DNA of 26,268 bases from the NCBI GenBank assembly GCA_051745935.1, contig JBNJEM010000028.1:1-26268 (forward strand), written 5' to 3'. The first letter of the stretch is position 1. Each line of letters starts with the position of its first letter. Shown piece after piece: positions 16,361-24,837 of the stretch. The stretch is from JBNJEM01 sp051745935. Lineage in GTDB: Bacteria; Planctomycetota; Planctomycetia; Pirellulales; Pirellulaceae. Below the pieces are notes generated by a model. The model searched no databases and had not been told where the DNA came from. It saw only the letters and a list, made by a program, of their open reading frames with translations. The position numbers and the translations under genes were made by a program.

Positions 16361-16832
16361 ATGCCTCCTGAACCTCTCTATACGGCAGAAAATCGTCGCC
16401 AGCCGGCCTGCCAGCTCCGCTACACCTGGCGGGCCTGGCCTTCACAAAACCATTTTCCTGACGAACCCACGCAACCGTTCCTCGAGGGCTTGACATCTTA
16501 CTGGGAAAATGACGGGCTCCGGACGCTTGAATATCGATGGGAACCAAGCCTGATTCAGGTCACCTTCAGCGTCAAACCCCCCGGTGTCGCCTGTCTTGCT
16601 CACCCGCCAAGCCAAAGGCCGATTGCAACATGCCCTTCGCGTCTCCGGCAGCCCCACGCTCTTCTCTCGAAAAGGTTCCGTGGGAACCGTCGGCGACAAC
16701 ACCAAGGACGACGTCCAATCATATATCGCAAACCAAGTTGTCAAGGAACGGGGCCGAGAAACATTGCGACAGTTCACGGTCGTCGGCGCCGTACCGCCTG
16801 TAGCTGACGAGTCTGATTCACCCACGAGGTGA
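16361..16832 (+). pseudogene. Frameshifted, truncated transposase-like gene (RAYT/IS200-like)
   Basis: Two frames together read like the N-terminal half of a REP-associated (Y1-type) transposase recalled from planctomycetes. Frame 1 from ATG 16361 gives MPPEPLYTAENRRQPACQL through LEYRWEP and VTFSVKPP. A run of six Cs (16577-16582) appears to carry one extra base. The next frame then continues SPVLLTRQAKGRLQHALRV, GSPTLFSRKGSVGTVGDN and DDVQSYIANQVVKE, ending at TGA 16830-16832. Removing one C restores continuity. The protein would be about half the usual 250-300 aa. The identification rests on memory of the family, not a search. It could instead be a sequencing error in a homopolymer plus a real truncation. 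Confidence 0.5.
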
Positions 16833-16841
16833 ACTCGTGGG
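16821..16841. repeat. REP-like palindrome at the end of the transposase pseudogene
   Basis: CCCACGAG (16821-16828) and CTCGTGGG (16834-16841) form a perfect 8-bp stem with a GTGAA loop; the pseudogene stop codon lies inside it. Palindromes next to RAYT genes are their usual substrates, so the association fits. Confidence 0.6.
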
Positions 16842-16860
16842 GGTCTGAGCGCGTGCTGTA

Positions 16861-16965
16861 CCGCCTGTTGGCATTAAGGTCAGCGATTCTGAACGATCTC
16901 GCGTGAAGCTGACACGCCACGACTTTCATGGTGACTGGAACGACACCATTAAGCCCCGCAAGTAA
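16861..16965 (+). pseudogene. Possible 3' remnant of a second transposase
   Basis: An in-frame stretch reads VPPVGIKVSDSERSR then VKLTRHDFHGDWNDTIKPRK, ending at TAA 16963-16965. The FHG(D/E)WN.TI.P ending resembles the C-terminus of some transposases I recall from planctomycetes. There is no start and no upstream domain. Low confidence. Confidence 0.28.
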
Positions 16966-17041
16966 AATTGTACACTTTATTTTTGCGCGGCCGCTCAGTG
17001 CCACGGTCCGAAAAACGCCGCAGTGATTCCTGAGCCGTTCC

Positions 17042-18223
17042 TTAGTGGCGGCGTCGCGACTGGGACGGGGTTTGTGGCAAGCTCGTGGGGTATTTCTGTC
17101 CGGTTCCCAGCGGGCGTCGGTCCAGAAGTCCCTTGACGCCCATCCGTTCAGGATCGCGTGCGATTTTATCACTGATGACCCGGGCATCGTTCAGGATTGG
17201 CTCCAGCTTTCGAACAAGCTCTTCGATGGTCGCCACCGTGCGATTGAGTCGCTCATACAGTTCGGGGTCGCTGATCAGCTGCCCAATCGTTCCCTTATTG
17301 CTGTTAAGATCGTCGCTCAATTTCGCTAGATTGCCCAACAAGTTGTTCACGTTGCGCATGGAGTCGACGAGGTCTTGGGAGATTTGTTCCCCCCGGTCTC
17401 CCAGGGGACCGGTAAAATCTTCCAGATTGGTCAGGTTGCGTTCGGCGCGAGCGGCGACGGCATTGAATTGGCCGAGCGTATTCTGAACTTCACTGAGTGT
17501 TTTTTCGGCATTCGCGAATAATTCCGGGAACTGTTGGATGGTGTCTTGGAGTCGATGTTTGAGTTTTTCGTCGCCCGTGATTTCTTCGAGATCGCTCATG
17601 ACCCCGTTGAAGTTTTGCAGGGCCAGGAGCGTTTCATCAACCATCGACTCCAGCTCCGGCTGCTTGGCCTCCAGGACGCTGTTAATCCCCTGTGCTACTT
17701 TTTCCACTTCTTGCCCGGCGCCGCTGATGGATAGACCGGCACTTTCAACGGACACCAGCGCGGATTCCGCTTGATCCTCGAAGCGGGCAATGAGCTTAAA
17801 GGGGTCCGCTGCCACTTCTCCATTGGTCAGGTAGTCGCCATCTTGGATATACTTGCCGGGGATACCCGTTTCTGTTTCTGACCGAACCCATTCCAAAACA
17901 GCGTCCCCGGTGACCAGGGAGCCGGTGGTGATGCGGCAGATTTCGTTTTCTCCCAGCTGGTATTTGGCATCGATCTTGACGGTTAGTTGGACGTTTCCGT
18001 CAGGTTGAAGCTTGACGTCCGAGACCCGTCCGATTTGAATGCCGCTTTTGCGCACCGGTGTATCCACGGTCACGCCCGGGGCGGTTGGAAATTGGATTTT
18101 GACGGTATAGCGTGGCCGGAAGGGACTTGGCCATGCGCCGAGCAGTGTGACGAGGATAATTGTAATGATGGCGGCCGCCACCACGACAACTCCCACTCGA
18201 AATCGAAGTACTCGTTCATCCAT
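17042..18223 (-). CDS. mlaD: MlaD-like MCE-domain substrate-binding protein
   Basis: A 393-aa membrane-anchored MCE protein, the periplasmic lipid-binding part of an Mla-type transporter. One N-terminal transmembrane helix (about 9-30) is followed by the MCE domain (about 36-118), with VKIQFPTAPGVTVDTPVRKSGIQIGRV and ITTGSLVTGDAVLEW. A long helical, coiled-coil-rich region (about 145-365) with repeated N/L/D motifs follows; this tail is longer than in E. coli MlaD (about 180 aa) and may bridge the periplasm as in other long MCE proteins. The last 30 residues are basic and Pro/Ser-rich. The ATG at 18223 is 28 nt after the mlaF stop, so they are co-transcribed. No mlaC or mlaB is present. Confidence 0.88.
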   Translation of the reverse strand: MDERVLRFRVGVVVVAAAIITIILVTLLGAWPSPFRPRYTVKIQFPTAPGVTVDTPVRKSGIQIGRVSDVKLQPDGNVQLTVKIDAKYQLGENEICRITTGSLVTGDAVLEWVRSETETGIPGKYIQDGDYLTNGEVAADPFKLIARFEDQAESALVSVESAGLSISGAGQEVEKVAQGINSVLEAKQPELESMVDETLLALQNFNGVMSDLEEITGDEKLKHRLQDTIQQFPELFANAEKTLSEVQNTLGQFNAVAARAERNLTNLEDFTGPLGDRGEQISQDLVDSMRNVNNLLGNLAKLSDDLNSNKGTIGQLISDPELYERLNRTVATIEELVRKLEPILNDARVISDKIARDPERMGVKGLLDRRPLGTGQKYPTSLPQTPSQSRRRH

Positions 18224-18251
18224 GATCGTGTCCCCGCGGGTGGCCCCGCTG

Positions 18252-19094
18252 TTACCGGTTGTCGCGGCGGTTCGCCGCCTGGCGCATCTCCATCAGCCGT
18301 TCGCCCGCTTCGCCCTCCACGAACTGTCGCACCCGCCGATCGTTGCTCCGGTCCAGCTCGCTGGGCGGGCCGTCGAAAATGATCTGCGGTGCGTCAGGGG
18401 CCAGGCGACTTGTCGGATAGATCATCAGCACGCGGTCCGAAACTTTACGCGCTGTTCGCATATCATGCGTCACAATGACACTGGTGACCGGTGAGCGGCG
18501 GCGCGCTCGCATCATCAATTCATTGACCACGTCCCCCATGATGGGATCCAAGCCCGTCGTGGGTTCGTCGTACAGCATGATCTCCGGATTCATGACCGAA
18601 GCCCGTGCCACGCCCACCCGTTTTCTCATGCCGCCGGAGAGTTCCGCCGGTTTCTTGGAGACCACGGAATCGGGCAGGCCCACTTCCGCCAGCCCTTCCA
18701 ACACGATTCTTTGAATCTCCTCACTGTTGGTGTAACCCTGCTGTCGGAGCGGAAAGGCCACGTTTTGTCCGATGGTCATGCTGTCAAATAACGCGGCGTT
18801 TTGAAAGACGAAGCCGTATCGAAGCCGTTGTTGAGCCAGTTCGCGGTCGTTCAGTTGCGACAGGTCTTGATGGTCGAAGACAACGTGACCCTCGGATGGC
18901 CTGATGAGCCCGATCATCGTTTTTAACAGCACGGTCTTGCCGCACCCACTTTCACCGATAATGGCCAGCGTTTGTCCGTGTGGAATCGCCAATGAAATTT
19001 CGCGCAGCACCGTTTGATTTCCGAAATGCACGGTGAGCCCCTCAACGTTAACGAGTGGGGTTCGCAGCGGATTGTCTTCCACTAAATCAACCAT
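18252..19094 (-). CDS. mlaF: MlaF-like ABC transporter ATPase
   Basis: A 280-aa ATPase that powers the MlaE permease for phospholipid transport. Walker A is GESGCGKT (47-54), the Q loop is FVFQNAALF, the signature is LSGGM (152-156), Walker B is IMLYDE (172-177), followed by PTTGLDP and the switch His210 (VIVTHDM). The FDSMTIGQNVAFPL and GMRKRVGVARA patterns are typical of the Mla/Ttg2A subgroup. I place the start at ATG 19094 (MVDLVEDNPL); the open frame extends further to 19166, but the added residues look like translated leader. The gap to mlaE is 345 nt and contains repeat copy 3, unusual for an operon whose mlaF-mlaD spacing is only 28 nt. Confidence 0.93.
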   Translation of the reverse strand: MVDLVEDNPLRTPLVNVEGLTVHFGNQTVLREISLAIPHGQTLAIIGESGCGKTVLLKTMIGLIRPSEGHVVFDHQDLSQLNDRELAQQRLRYGFVFQNAALFDSMTIGQNVAFPLRQQGYTNSEEIQRIVLEGLAEVGLPDSVVSKKPAELSGGMRKRVGVARASVMNPEIMLYDEPTTGLDPIMGDVVNELMMRARRRSPVTSVIVTHDMRTARKVSDRVLMIYPTSRLAPDAPQIIFDGPPSELDRSNDRRVRQFVEGEAGERLMEMRQAANRRDNR

Positions 19095-19183
19095 CGTTGT
19101 CCACGCTGGTAGGCGACGCCGACGAACCGCGATGCCGCCGATTGAAAACGAAAACCAAAAGACCATGACGCATATGCTTATAC

Positions 19184-19282
19184 TTCAGGCGTTCGGATTT
19201 GTCCGGGTGGAAAACTGCCCGACGCGAGCCGTCCTCCCGTTGCTCGGACTCGCGGCGGACAACGTCATGCGCGACCGGTATA
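19184..19282 (+). repeat. 99-nt interspersed repeat, copy 3 (inside the mla operon)
   Basis: Third copy, in + orientation while mlaE and mlaF are read on the minus strand. It differs from copy 2 at about 10 positions. The hairpin arms are weakened (TCGCGG against GCGCGA, 5 of 6 pairs). It ends GACCGGTATA followed by AT, giving TATAAT. Its left edge lies 89 nt from the mlaF start codon. Confidence 0.9.
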
Positions 19283-19397
19283 ATCCCACGCGGCGATGCC
19301 CGGTGGTACCGTTCGAACGCGTGCCCGAATCGACGATCTCGCTCCCCCCAGGCTTCGCCTCCCACCAGCACTGCTTCGCCGCTCGTCCGGCCTTCCT

Positions 19398-19439
19398 CCT
19401 CAACCCTCAACCCTCAACCCTCGACTCTCAACTCTCGAC
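19398..19439. repeat. Six-unit heptamer tandem repeat
   Basis: Six consecutive 7-mers with consensus (C/T)CTC(A/G)AC: three exact CCTCAAC units, then CCTCGAC, TCTCAAC and TCTCGAC. The array ends one base before the mlaE stop codon (complement at 19440-19442). Such arrays can change length by slippage. Confidence 0.8.
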
Positions 19440-20318
19440 TCAAAAGAACAGGTTGGCTCCACCCGGCCAGATGGAATAGTAAATCGTATCCAAAATGATG
19501 CCCAGGAAGAGGTCGAGCATCAGAATGAACACGAAAGAAATAACAAACGCGGCGGTTGCCGCTCGCCCCACGCCTTCCGCCCCGGGCGTACAATTGAATC
19601 CGCGGTAACAGCTGATCATGGCGATCGCCGCCCCAAAAAAAACGCTCTTGAACACGCCCACGAATAAATCAAAACCGCCGACGAACATTTTGGAATTGTG
19701 CAGATAGAAGTGCCGGTCGATGTCAAGGAGAAATACACTGTAGAAATACGCGCCAACGACGCCCATGAAATCGGCCATGATCGTGAGCGTGGGAATGAGA
19801 AAAATGCACGCAAGAAAACGAGGCACCACCAAATAATGAATGGCATTGGCCCCCATGCTTTCGAAGGCGTCGACTTGTTCGGTAACCCGCATGGTGCCCA
19901 ATTCAGCCGCCATGGCACTGCCGACCCGACCGGCCAACATGGTGGCGGCGAGCACCGGGCCAAGTTCGCGCACCAGCGACATGTTGATGACCGCGCCCAG
20001 TCGTGTCTCCAGGCCAATCTGGCTGAATTGGAAGTGGCTTTGCACCGCCAGTACCATGCCGATAAACGTTCCCGTGAGGGCCACCACCGGCAGACTCAGT
20101 ACGCCCACTTGATAGAAATTCGGCAAGAGGGTTTCCCGTTGCGGCAAACGGGTGAATAACCACACCAGCGTTCGCCAGATGAAGAGCGTGAAGTCGCCCA
20201 CGGCGGACACGCCGTCCACCACCACGCCCCCCCACTCGCTGATCCACTCGATCAGCGAGTTCTGGTTCTCACCATTGCCATGGTTCCGTGGTGTGGTTGG
20301 GTCTGCTGCGGAGGCCAT
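19440..20318 (-). CDS. mlaE: MlaE-like lipid transport permease
   Basis: A 292-aa inner-membrane permease (MlaE/DUF140 family) that works with MlaF and MlaD. An N-terminal Asn/Thr/Pro-rich stretch precedes an amphipathic helix and about five membrane helices. Family hallmarks visible are GVLSLPVVALTGTFIGMVLAVQ, MSLVRELGPVLAATMLAGRVGSAMAAELGTMRVTEQVDA, FESMGANAIHYLVVPRFLA and the C-terminal CYRGFNCTPGAEGVGRAATAAFV. I use ATG 20318, with AGGAAG about 11 nt upstream; a TTG at 20354 would add 12 charged residues. It is the first gene of an mlaE-mlaF-mlaD order. Confidence 0.93.
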   Translation of the reverse strand: MASAADPTTPRNHGNGENQNSLIEWISEWGGVVVDGVSAVGDFTLFIWRTLVWLFTRLPQRETLLPNFYQVGVLSLPVVALTGTFIGMVLAVQSHFQFSQIGLETRLGAVINMSLVRELGPVLAATMLAGRVGSAMAAELGTMRVTEQVDAFESMGANAIHYLVVPRFLACIFLIPTLTIMADFMGVVGAYFYSVFLLDIDRHFYLHNSKMFVGGFDLFVGVFKSVFFGAAIAMISCYRGFNCTPGAEGVGRAATAAFVISFVFILMLDLFLGIILDTIYYSIWPGGANLFF

Positions 20319-21149
20319 GTGTGCGTCGTCTTCCTGCTCTCTTCGGACTTCCAAAGAATACGTAACCGTTCACGGGCTAGAGACTAGTAGTCGCGGACGT
20401 TCGCGCGTCCGTTGCATATCTTGACGGAAGTTTTTTAGGGTGCGAACGCCACGGGCTCCCATGTCCAGGGCGTGTCGCGGCACCGGTGAACGGCTGCAAA
20501 AACAGTTCCCGATCCCGACGGACCTCGGCCGCGAGCGTCAGGTGGCATCGACGCATGCGCAAGACGCCGGCTTGGCTTTCCCTCGCCCCGTTCTCGCGCC
20601 GCCGTGTCCTCGTCGCGCCCAAATCGGCGATTGATCCCGCAGCGGTCTCTTGCCCATGTCCGCGGTTCAACGGTATTCGCCGCTCGCCACCCGAGGCCGT
20701 TCCTCACTTCATCGCCCCCTTATCGGGTGGGTGGTCTGTTGGGATCCGGTGCGTGCGCACTCTGAGCGCCAGCGCCCCACGACACCACTATCCTCTTCGT
20801 CGCGAGAGGGGGGCAGCTTGAGCGTGCTTTGAGCAATAGAAGAGGTTTTCCGAATGGGGGGAGTAATCCGGAGAATCCAGAGCGGCGCCGAAGTTCGGAC
20901 ATCGCGCCTTCTTTTCCTGGGTTCCCTATTTTTGCGTTTTCCATTCTCACCACGCCAGTAGCCCGTGCCCGGCGGGACAAGACAACAGCGCTTGACATGT
21001 GTTTCTCTCCTACTGTTTCTGTTCTGCAACTGGTGGTGAAAGAGCCATGGACTTCGATGGTGACGGTAACGTCGTACGCTTCGGTGGTTTGGATGATCTG
21101 TTCATGGCCCCGTTACCGGCGACGATGGCCCGCGGGTGGGCGCAAGAAA
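20319..21149. other. Gap between clpC and mlaE
   Basis: About 830 nt that should contain the mlaE promoter. A hairpin CGGACG-TTCGCG-CGTCCG lies at 20394-20411, about 80 nt upstream of the mlaE start. A plus-strand frame from ATG 21047 begins MDFDGDGNVVRFGGLDDLF, resembling a single calcium-binding loop, but continues without family features. Minus-strand frames are likewise unconvincing. No gene is called. Confidence 0.5.
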
Positions 21150-21173
21150 AAGCCGCTCGAAACCGAGCGGCTT
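21150..21173 (-). terminator. Intrinsic terminator of clpC
   Basis: AAGCCGCTCG and CGAGCGGCTT form a perfect 10-bp stem around a 4-nt loop. Read on the minus strand it continues into a T-rich tract (TTTTTCTT counting the stem's last bases). It lies 36 nt past the clpC stop at 21209 and is the clearest terminator in the window. Confidence 0.88.
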
Positions 21174-21208
21174 GGGGATGGATGGTTAGAAAAGTGAGCC
21201 GACCCTCT

Positions 21209-23779
21209 CTACGCGGGGGAATTGGGTTCGTCGTTTGTCCCGGCCGAATCAGGGGAGGCGCTTGCCCCCACGGGTTCCTCCGATTCCGGAAGGGCGTGTC
21301 CTTCGAATTTCAAACTCAAAATCTTCTCATGGTTTGAATCCCATTGGACATCGACCACGATTTCGTCCACGCCCTGGAACTCGCCTCGCAGTAATTCTTC
21401 GGACAGCGGGTCTTCCACGCGACTCTCGATCGCTCGTCGCAGCGGCCGAGCGCCGTAATCGAGACTCTTGCAGCCTTCCTTGATCAGGAATTCTTTGGCG
21501 TCGTCGGTCAGTCGCAGTTTGAAACCACGTTCTTCAAGTCGAGCGCGGACGCTGGAGAGTTCGAGGTCAATCACTTCTTTGAGGTCCTCGTTGGTCAAAT
21601 GCCGGAAGATGATGACATCATCCAAGCGGTTAAGGAATTCGGGCCGGAACACCCGTTCGATATGATCGTTGACCCGTTCCTTCATGCTTTCGTAGCTGGC
21701 GTCGTCATCGGGACGCTGGAATCCGAACGACGATTCGTTTTTAATGGCTTCGGCGCCGGCGTTGGTGGTCATGATCAAGATGACATTCCGGAAGTCGACG
21801 TTCCGGCCGAAACTGTCGGTCAACCGGCCTTCTTCCATCATCTGCAGCAGCATGTTGAAGATGTCCGGGTGAGCTTTTTCAACTTCGTCCAGCAGCACCA
21901 CCGCGTACGGCCGACGACGGATTTTCTCGGTCAGCTGTCCCCCTTCTTCATAGCCGACATAACCCGGAGGGGCACCGATCAAACGACTGACATTGTGCTT
22001 CTCCATGTATTCGCTCATGTCAATGTGCATCAAGGCATCCGGGTCGCCAAACATGAATTCGGCCAGTGCCTTGGCGAGGAGTGTTTTCCCCACGCCCGTG
22101 GGGCCGGCGAAGATGAAGCAGCCGGTGGGGCGTTTGGGATCCTTCAGCCCACTGCGGCTTCGGCGGACAGCACGCGACACGGCAGCGATGGCCGCGTCTT
22201 GGCTGACGACGCGTTTATGGAGTTCCTCCTCCATCTTCATCAGACGCAAGCTATCCTCGGTGGACAATCGAGTGAGCGGGATGCCGGTCATTTTGGAGAC
22301 GACTTCAGCCATGACCTCTTCGTCGACAACCCCATCCGTCTCGCGCGATTTTTCCCGCCATTCCCGCGTAATGGCTTCTTTCTTCTTGCGGAGTTTGTCC
22401 GCCTGATCGCGCAAGGACGCCGCTTTTTCGAAATCCTGATTGGCGACGGCTTCTTCCTTTTCCTTGTTCAGCCGCTCAACCTCCTCATCGATCTCTTTCA
22501 AGTCCGGTGGACGGGTCATGGCTCGCAATCGCACGCGGGCCCCCGCCTCGTCGATCACGTCGATGGCTTTGTCGGGAAGGCAGCGAGCGGTGATGTACCG
22601 CTCGGACATTTCGACCGCCGCCGAGATCGCATCGTCCGTGATCTGGACGCGGTGGTGTTCTTCGTAGCGTTCCCGCAGCCCTTTGAGGATTTGGATGGTC
22701 TCTTCCTTGGAGGTCGGGTTGACAATGATTTCCTGGAACCGTCGGGCCAGGGCACTGTCCTTTTCAATGTGTTTGCGATACTCATCCAGGGTGGTGGCGC
22801 CGATACATTGGATCTCGCCCCGGGCCAGAGCGGGTTTGAGTACATTGGCCGCGTCAATGGCCCCTTCAGCGCCGCCCGCTCCAACCAACGTGTGCAGCTC
22901 GTCGATGAACAGAATCGTATTGCGGGCTCGCCGCACTTCGTTCATCACGGCTTTAATCCGTTCCTCGAACTGTCCCCGGTACTTGGTTCCCGCCACCATC
23001 ATCGCCAAGTCAAGCACCACGATTCGCTTTTCCGCTAGCAGTTCGGGGACATTTCCGCTGACCACCCGCTGCGCGAAGCCTTCCACGATGGCGGTCTTGC
23101 CCACGCCGGCTTCGCCGAGCAGGACGGGATTGTTCTTGGTGCGACGGCAGAGCACCTGGATGGCCCGTTCAATTTCACGTTCTCGGCCAATGACCGGGTC
23201 CAATTTCGACTGCTTGGCCAACTCGGTGAGGTCGCGTCCGAAGCTATCCAAGGCGGGAGTCTTGGATTTCCCCCCCTTGGCGGATCCCGACGTTTCCCCG
23301 CCAGCCTCTCGACCGCCTCGTTCCGGTTCGCCGCCTTCCAAACCGTGGCCCAAGAGGTTCAGCACTTCCTCGCGCACGTCTTCCAACTTCAACCCCAGAT
23401 TCATCAAGACCTGAGCGGCGACGCCTTCCTGTTCCCGCAACAGCCCCAGCAGGATATGTTCCGTGCCCACGTAGTTGTGGTTCAAGTTTCGAGCTTCTTC
23501 CATCGAGTATTCGATGACTTTTTTGGCGCGGGGCGTTTGCGGAAGTTTGCCCATCGTGACCATTTCAGGGCCACTTTGGACCAGTTTCTCGACTTCCAGG
23601 CGGATTTTCCTCAGGTCGACGTCGAGATTCTTCAGCACGTTCGCCGCGACGCCGCTTCCCTCCTTGACTAGTCCTAACAGAATGTGTTCAGTGCCAATGT
23701 ACTCGTGGTTGAATCGTTGAGCTTCTTGATTGGCCAACTGCATCACCTTGCGAGCGCGATCCGTGAAACGTTCGTACAT
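21209..23779 (-). CDS. clpC: ATP-dependent Clp protease ATPase subunit ClpC
   Basis: An 856-aa Hsp100/ClpC unfoldase that feeds proteins to ClpP or remodels them. Two Clp-N repeats occupy about 1-145 (YIGTEHILLGL and YVGTEHILLGL). AAA domain 1 has Walker A GEAGVGKT (222-229) and Walker B ILFIDE (289-294). The middle region carries a UVR-like motif (EKEEAVANQDFEKAASLRDQA, about 440-460), which marks ClpC rather than ClpB. AAA domain 2 has Walker A GPTGVGKT (559-566), Walker B VVLLDE (627-632) and GAPPGYVGY. The C-terminal D2-small domain ends in a low-complexity acidic tail (ESEEPVGASASPDSAGT). The ATG at 23779 follows GAGGG by 9 nt. No ctsR, mcsA or mcsB lies adjacent, unlike Firmicutes. Confidence 0.97.
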   Translation of the reverse strand: MYERFTDRARKVMQLANQEAQRFNHEYIGTEHILLGLVKEGSGVAANVLKNLDVDLRKIRLEVEKLVQSGPEMVTMGKLPQTPRAKKVIEYSMEEARNLNHNYVGTEHILLGLLREQEGVAAQVLMNLGLKLEDVREEVLNLLGHGLEGGEPERGGREAGGETSGSAKGGKSKTPALDSFGRDLTELAKQSKLDPVIGREREIERAIQVLCRRTKNNPVLLGEAGVGKTAIVEGFAQRVVSGNVPELLAEKRIVVLDLAMMVAGTKYRGQFEERIKAVMNEVRRARNTILFIDELHTLVGAGGAEGAIDAANVLKPALARGEIQCIGATTLDEYRKHIEKDSALARRFQEIIVNPTSKEETIQILKGLRERYEEHHRVQITDDAISAAVEMSERYITARCLPDKAIDVIDEAGARVRLRAMTRPPDLKEIDEEVERLNKEKEEAVANQDFEKAASLRDQADKLRKKKEAITREWREKSRETDGVVDEEVMAEVVSKMTGIPLTRLSTEDSLRLMKMEEELHKRVVSQDAAIAAVSRAVRRSRSGLKDPKRPTGCFIFAGPTGVGKTLLAKALAEFMFGDPDALMHIDMSEYMEKHNVSRLIGAPPGYVGYEEGGQLTEKIRRRPYAVVLLDEVEKAHPDIFNMLLQMMEEGRLTDSFGRNVDFRNVILIMTTNAGAEAIKNESSFGFQRPDDDASYESMKERVNDHIERVFRPEFLNRLDDVIIFRHLTNEDLKEVIDLELSSVRARLEERGFKLRLTDDAKEFLIKEGCKSLDYGARPLRRAIESRVEDPLSEELLRGEFQGVDEIVVDVQWDSNHEKILSLKFEGHALPESEEPVGASASPDSAGTNDEPNSPA

Positions 23780-24171
23780 GGAGATTTGCCCTCATAAATA
23801 TGTCGGCCGAGCCACTCAAAATCCCAAAAAACACGTCCGTTCTCGTCGATGCACTCGGCATCTTCCTCAAGTAGGTGAAAAACGTGATGGGACATGCTCG
23901 GTACACGCCAACGGCGTGTGTTTAAATCGCTCGGAATTCGCTTAACGTTCTGTGTCCTCTTCGCATGCTCCTTTTCGCGGGGTCCCGTTCGCCTGTTCGC
24001 TTTGCATCTCCTCTTCCACCGTACCTTGCAAATGACGGAAACCATTGTTCCGCGACCGGTTCGTTCCATATTAACCCTGCCACTGGGTGGCGATCATTGC
24101 GAACTGTGCGGGTCGTGTCGACGATGCACATGTCGAATCAGAATCTTGCCGTCAAGTGGTGGTGTTTCTGA
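23780..24171. other. clpC upstream region
   Basis: 392 nt between the co-directional membrane/TPR gene and clpC, presumably with the clpC promoter. Two perfect hairpins are visible: ACACGCC-AAC-GGCGTGT (about 23903-23919) and GCCAC-TGG-GTGGC (about 24080-24092). I see no CIRCE-type or CtsR-type operator and no clear minus-strand promoter. A TCCGCGACCGGT string near 24050-24061 matches the 3' end of the 99-nt repeat but lacks the rest. Confidence 0.5.
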
Positions 24172-24771
24172 TCAAGCTCCGGAACTCGGCGGTTCGCCGC
24201 CTTCGGCGGTTTGATCGAGCAGGGCGAACTCTCGCTCAATCTCGAATCGCCATCGGGCGGCCTCATCCAGTTCGTACAGACGACGCAACTGCTTGCGTGA
24301 CAACTCGATACGGCGACTGCGCCGAAACACGGAGGAGAGTAACAAATGGGCCTCGACATCGCGAGGATTCGCGTGAATCAATTGTTCCAGCACCGTTTGT
24401 GCTTCAACCCAGTGTCCTTTTAAGTATTCGCCCTGCGCCTGAATAAGCAAGTCCTGCTGATGATGAGCCCCGGAAGAATTGCTGGCGGAGACCGGATGCC
24501 GGGCGGCTCGCCACAGGCCCAACCCCCAAAATGCCCCCAGTATAATCCAGCCGTATCGGTTCCAATCCCCACCCGGCGTACCAGAGCGAACAAAACTCTC
24601 CAGTAGTAGGGTGTTCAACAGCGCTGTGAAAGCCACGGCCGCCCCCAAACCGGGAAGGCTGCCAGCATGCCAGAGCCCGGACAAGCCCGGCCAGAGCCCC
24701 ATGATCCAGCTTGGGTGGCGTGTCCTTTGCACGATGTCGGTTTCCTTACCGGACCAGTCTGACCCTTGCAT
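24172..24771 (-). CDS. Small membrane protein with TPR-like cytoplasmic domain
   Basis: A 199-aa protein of unknown function. Two hydrophobic segments (about 41-58, GLGAAVAFTALLNTLLLE, and about 73-88, YGWIILGAFWGLGLW) follow a Trp/Gly-rich N-terminus (MGLWPGLSGLWHAGSLPGLG). Residues about 104-175 resemble one or two tetratricopeptide-type helical hairpins (DLLIQAQGEYLKGHWVEAQTVLEQLIHANPRDVEAHLLLSSVFRR), suggesting a scaffold role. The start is uncertain: ATG 24771 has no good ribosome-binding site, and ATG 24702 would still include both membrane segments. It is divergent from thiE and upstream of clpC on the same strand. Confidence 0.68.
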   Translation of the reverse strand: MQGSDWSGKETDIVQRTRHPSWIMGLWPGLSGLWHAGSLPGLGAAVAFTALLNTLLLESFVRSGTPGGDWNRYGWIILGAFWGLGLWRAARHPVSASNSSGAHHQQDLLIQAQGEYLKGHWVEAQTVLEQLIHANPRDVEAHLLLSSVFRRSRRIELSRKQLRRLYELDEAARWRFEIEREFALLDQTAEGGEPPSSGA

Positions 24772-24837
24772 GATGACAAACCCAACGTCAAATTGTAACC
24801 CCGCCCGTCAATTGCGGCAAGACAACCTCGCCGCGCG

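Larger units (their letters stand above)
16276..17041. other. Transposase debris region
   Basis: About 770 nt between the PEGA gene and the mlaD stop. It contains a frameshifted transposase-like pseudogene (16361-16832), a strong palindrome inside its last codons (16821-16841), and a second possible transposase tail (about 16861-16965). No intact gene is present. Confidence 0.6.
19095..19439. other. mlaE-mlaF intergenic gap with inserted repeats
   Basis: 345 nt within an otherwise tight operon. It holds repeat copy 3 (19184-19282), antisense to the operon, and a heptamer tandem array (19398-19439) abutting the mlaE stop codon. Nothing between 19283 and 19397 was recognised. Confidence 0.7.

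Noticed and set aside
16774..17187. 137-codon minus-strand frame
   Set aside because: It overlaps the end of mlaD and runs antisense to the transposase debris; no independent support.
21047..21200. EF-hand or dockerin-like DFDGDG motif in a small + frame
   Set aside because: Only one loop is present, the following sequence is not dockerin-like, and the frame runs through the clpC terminator.
24047..24061. Partial fifth repeat copy (TCCGCGACCGGT)
   Set aside because: Only about 12 nt match, with no core or left end; too short to separate from chance.
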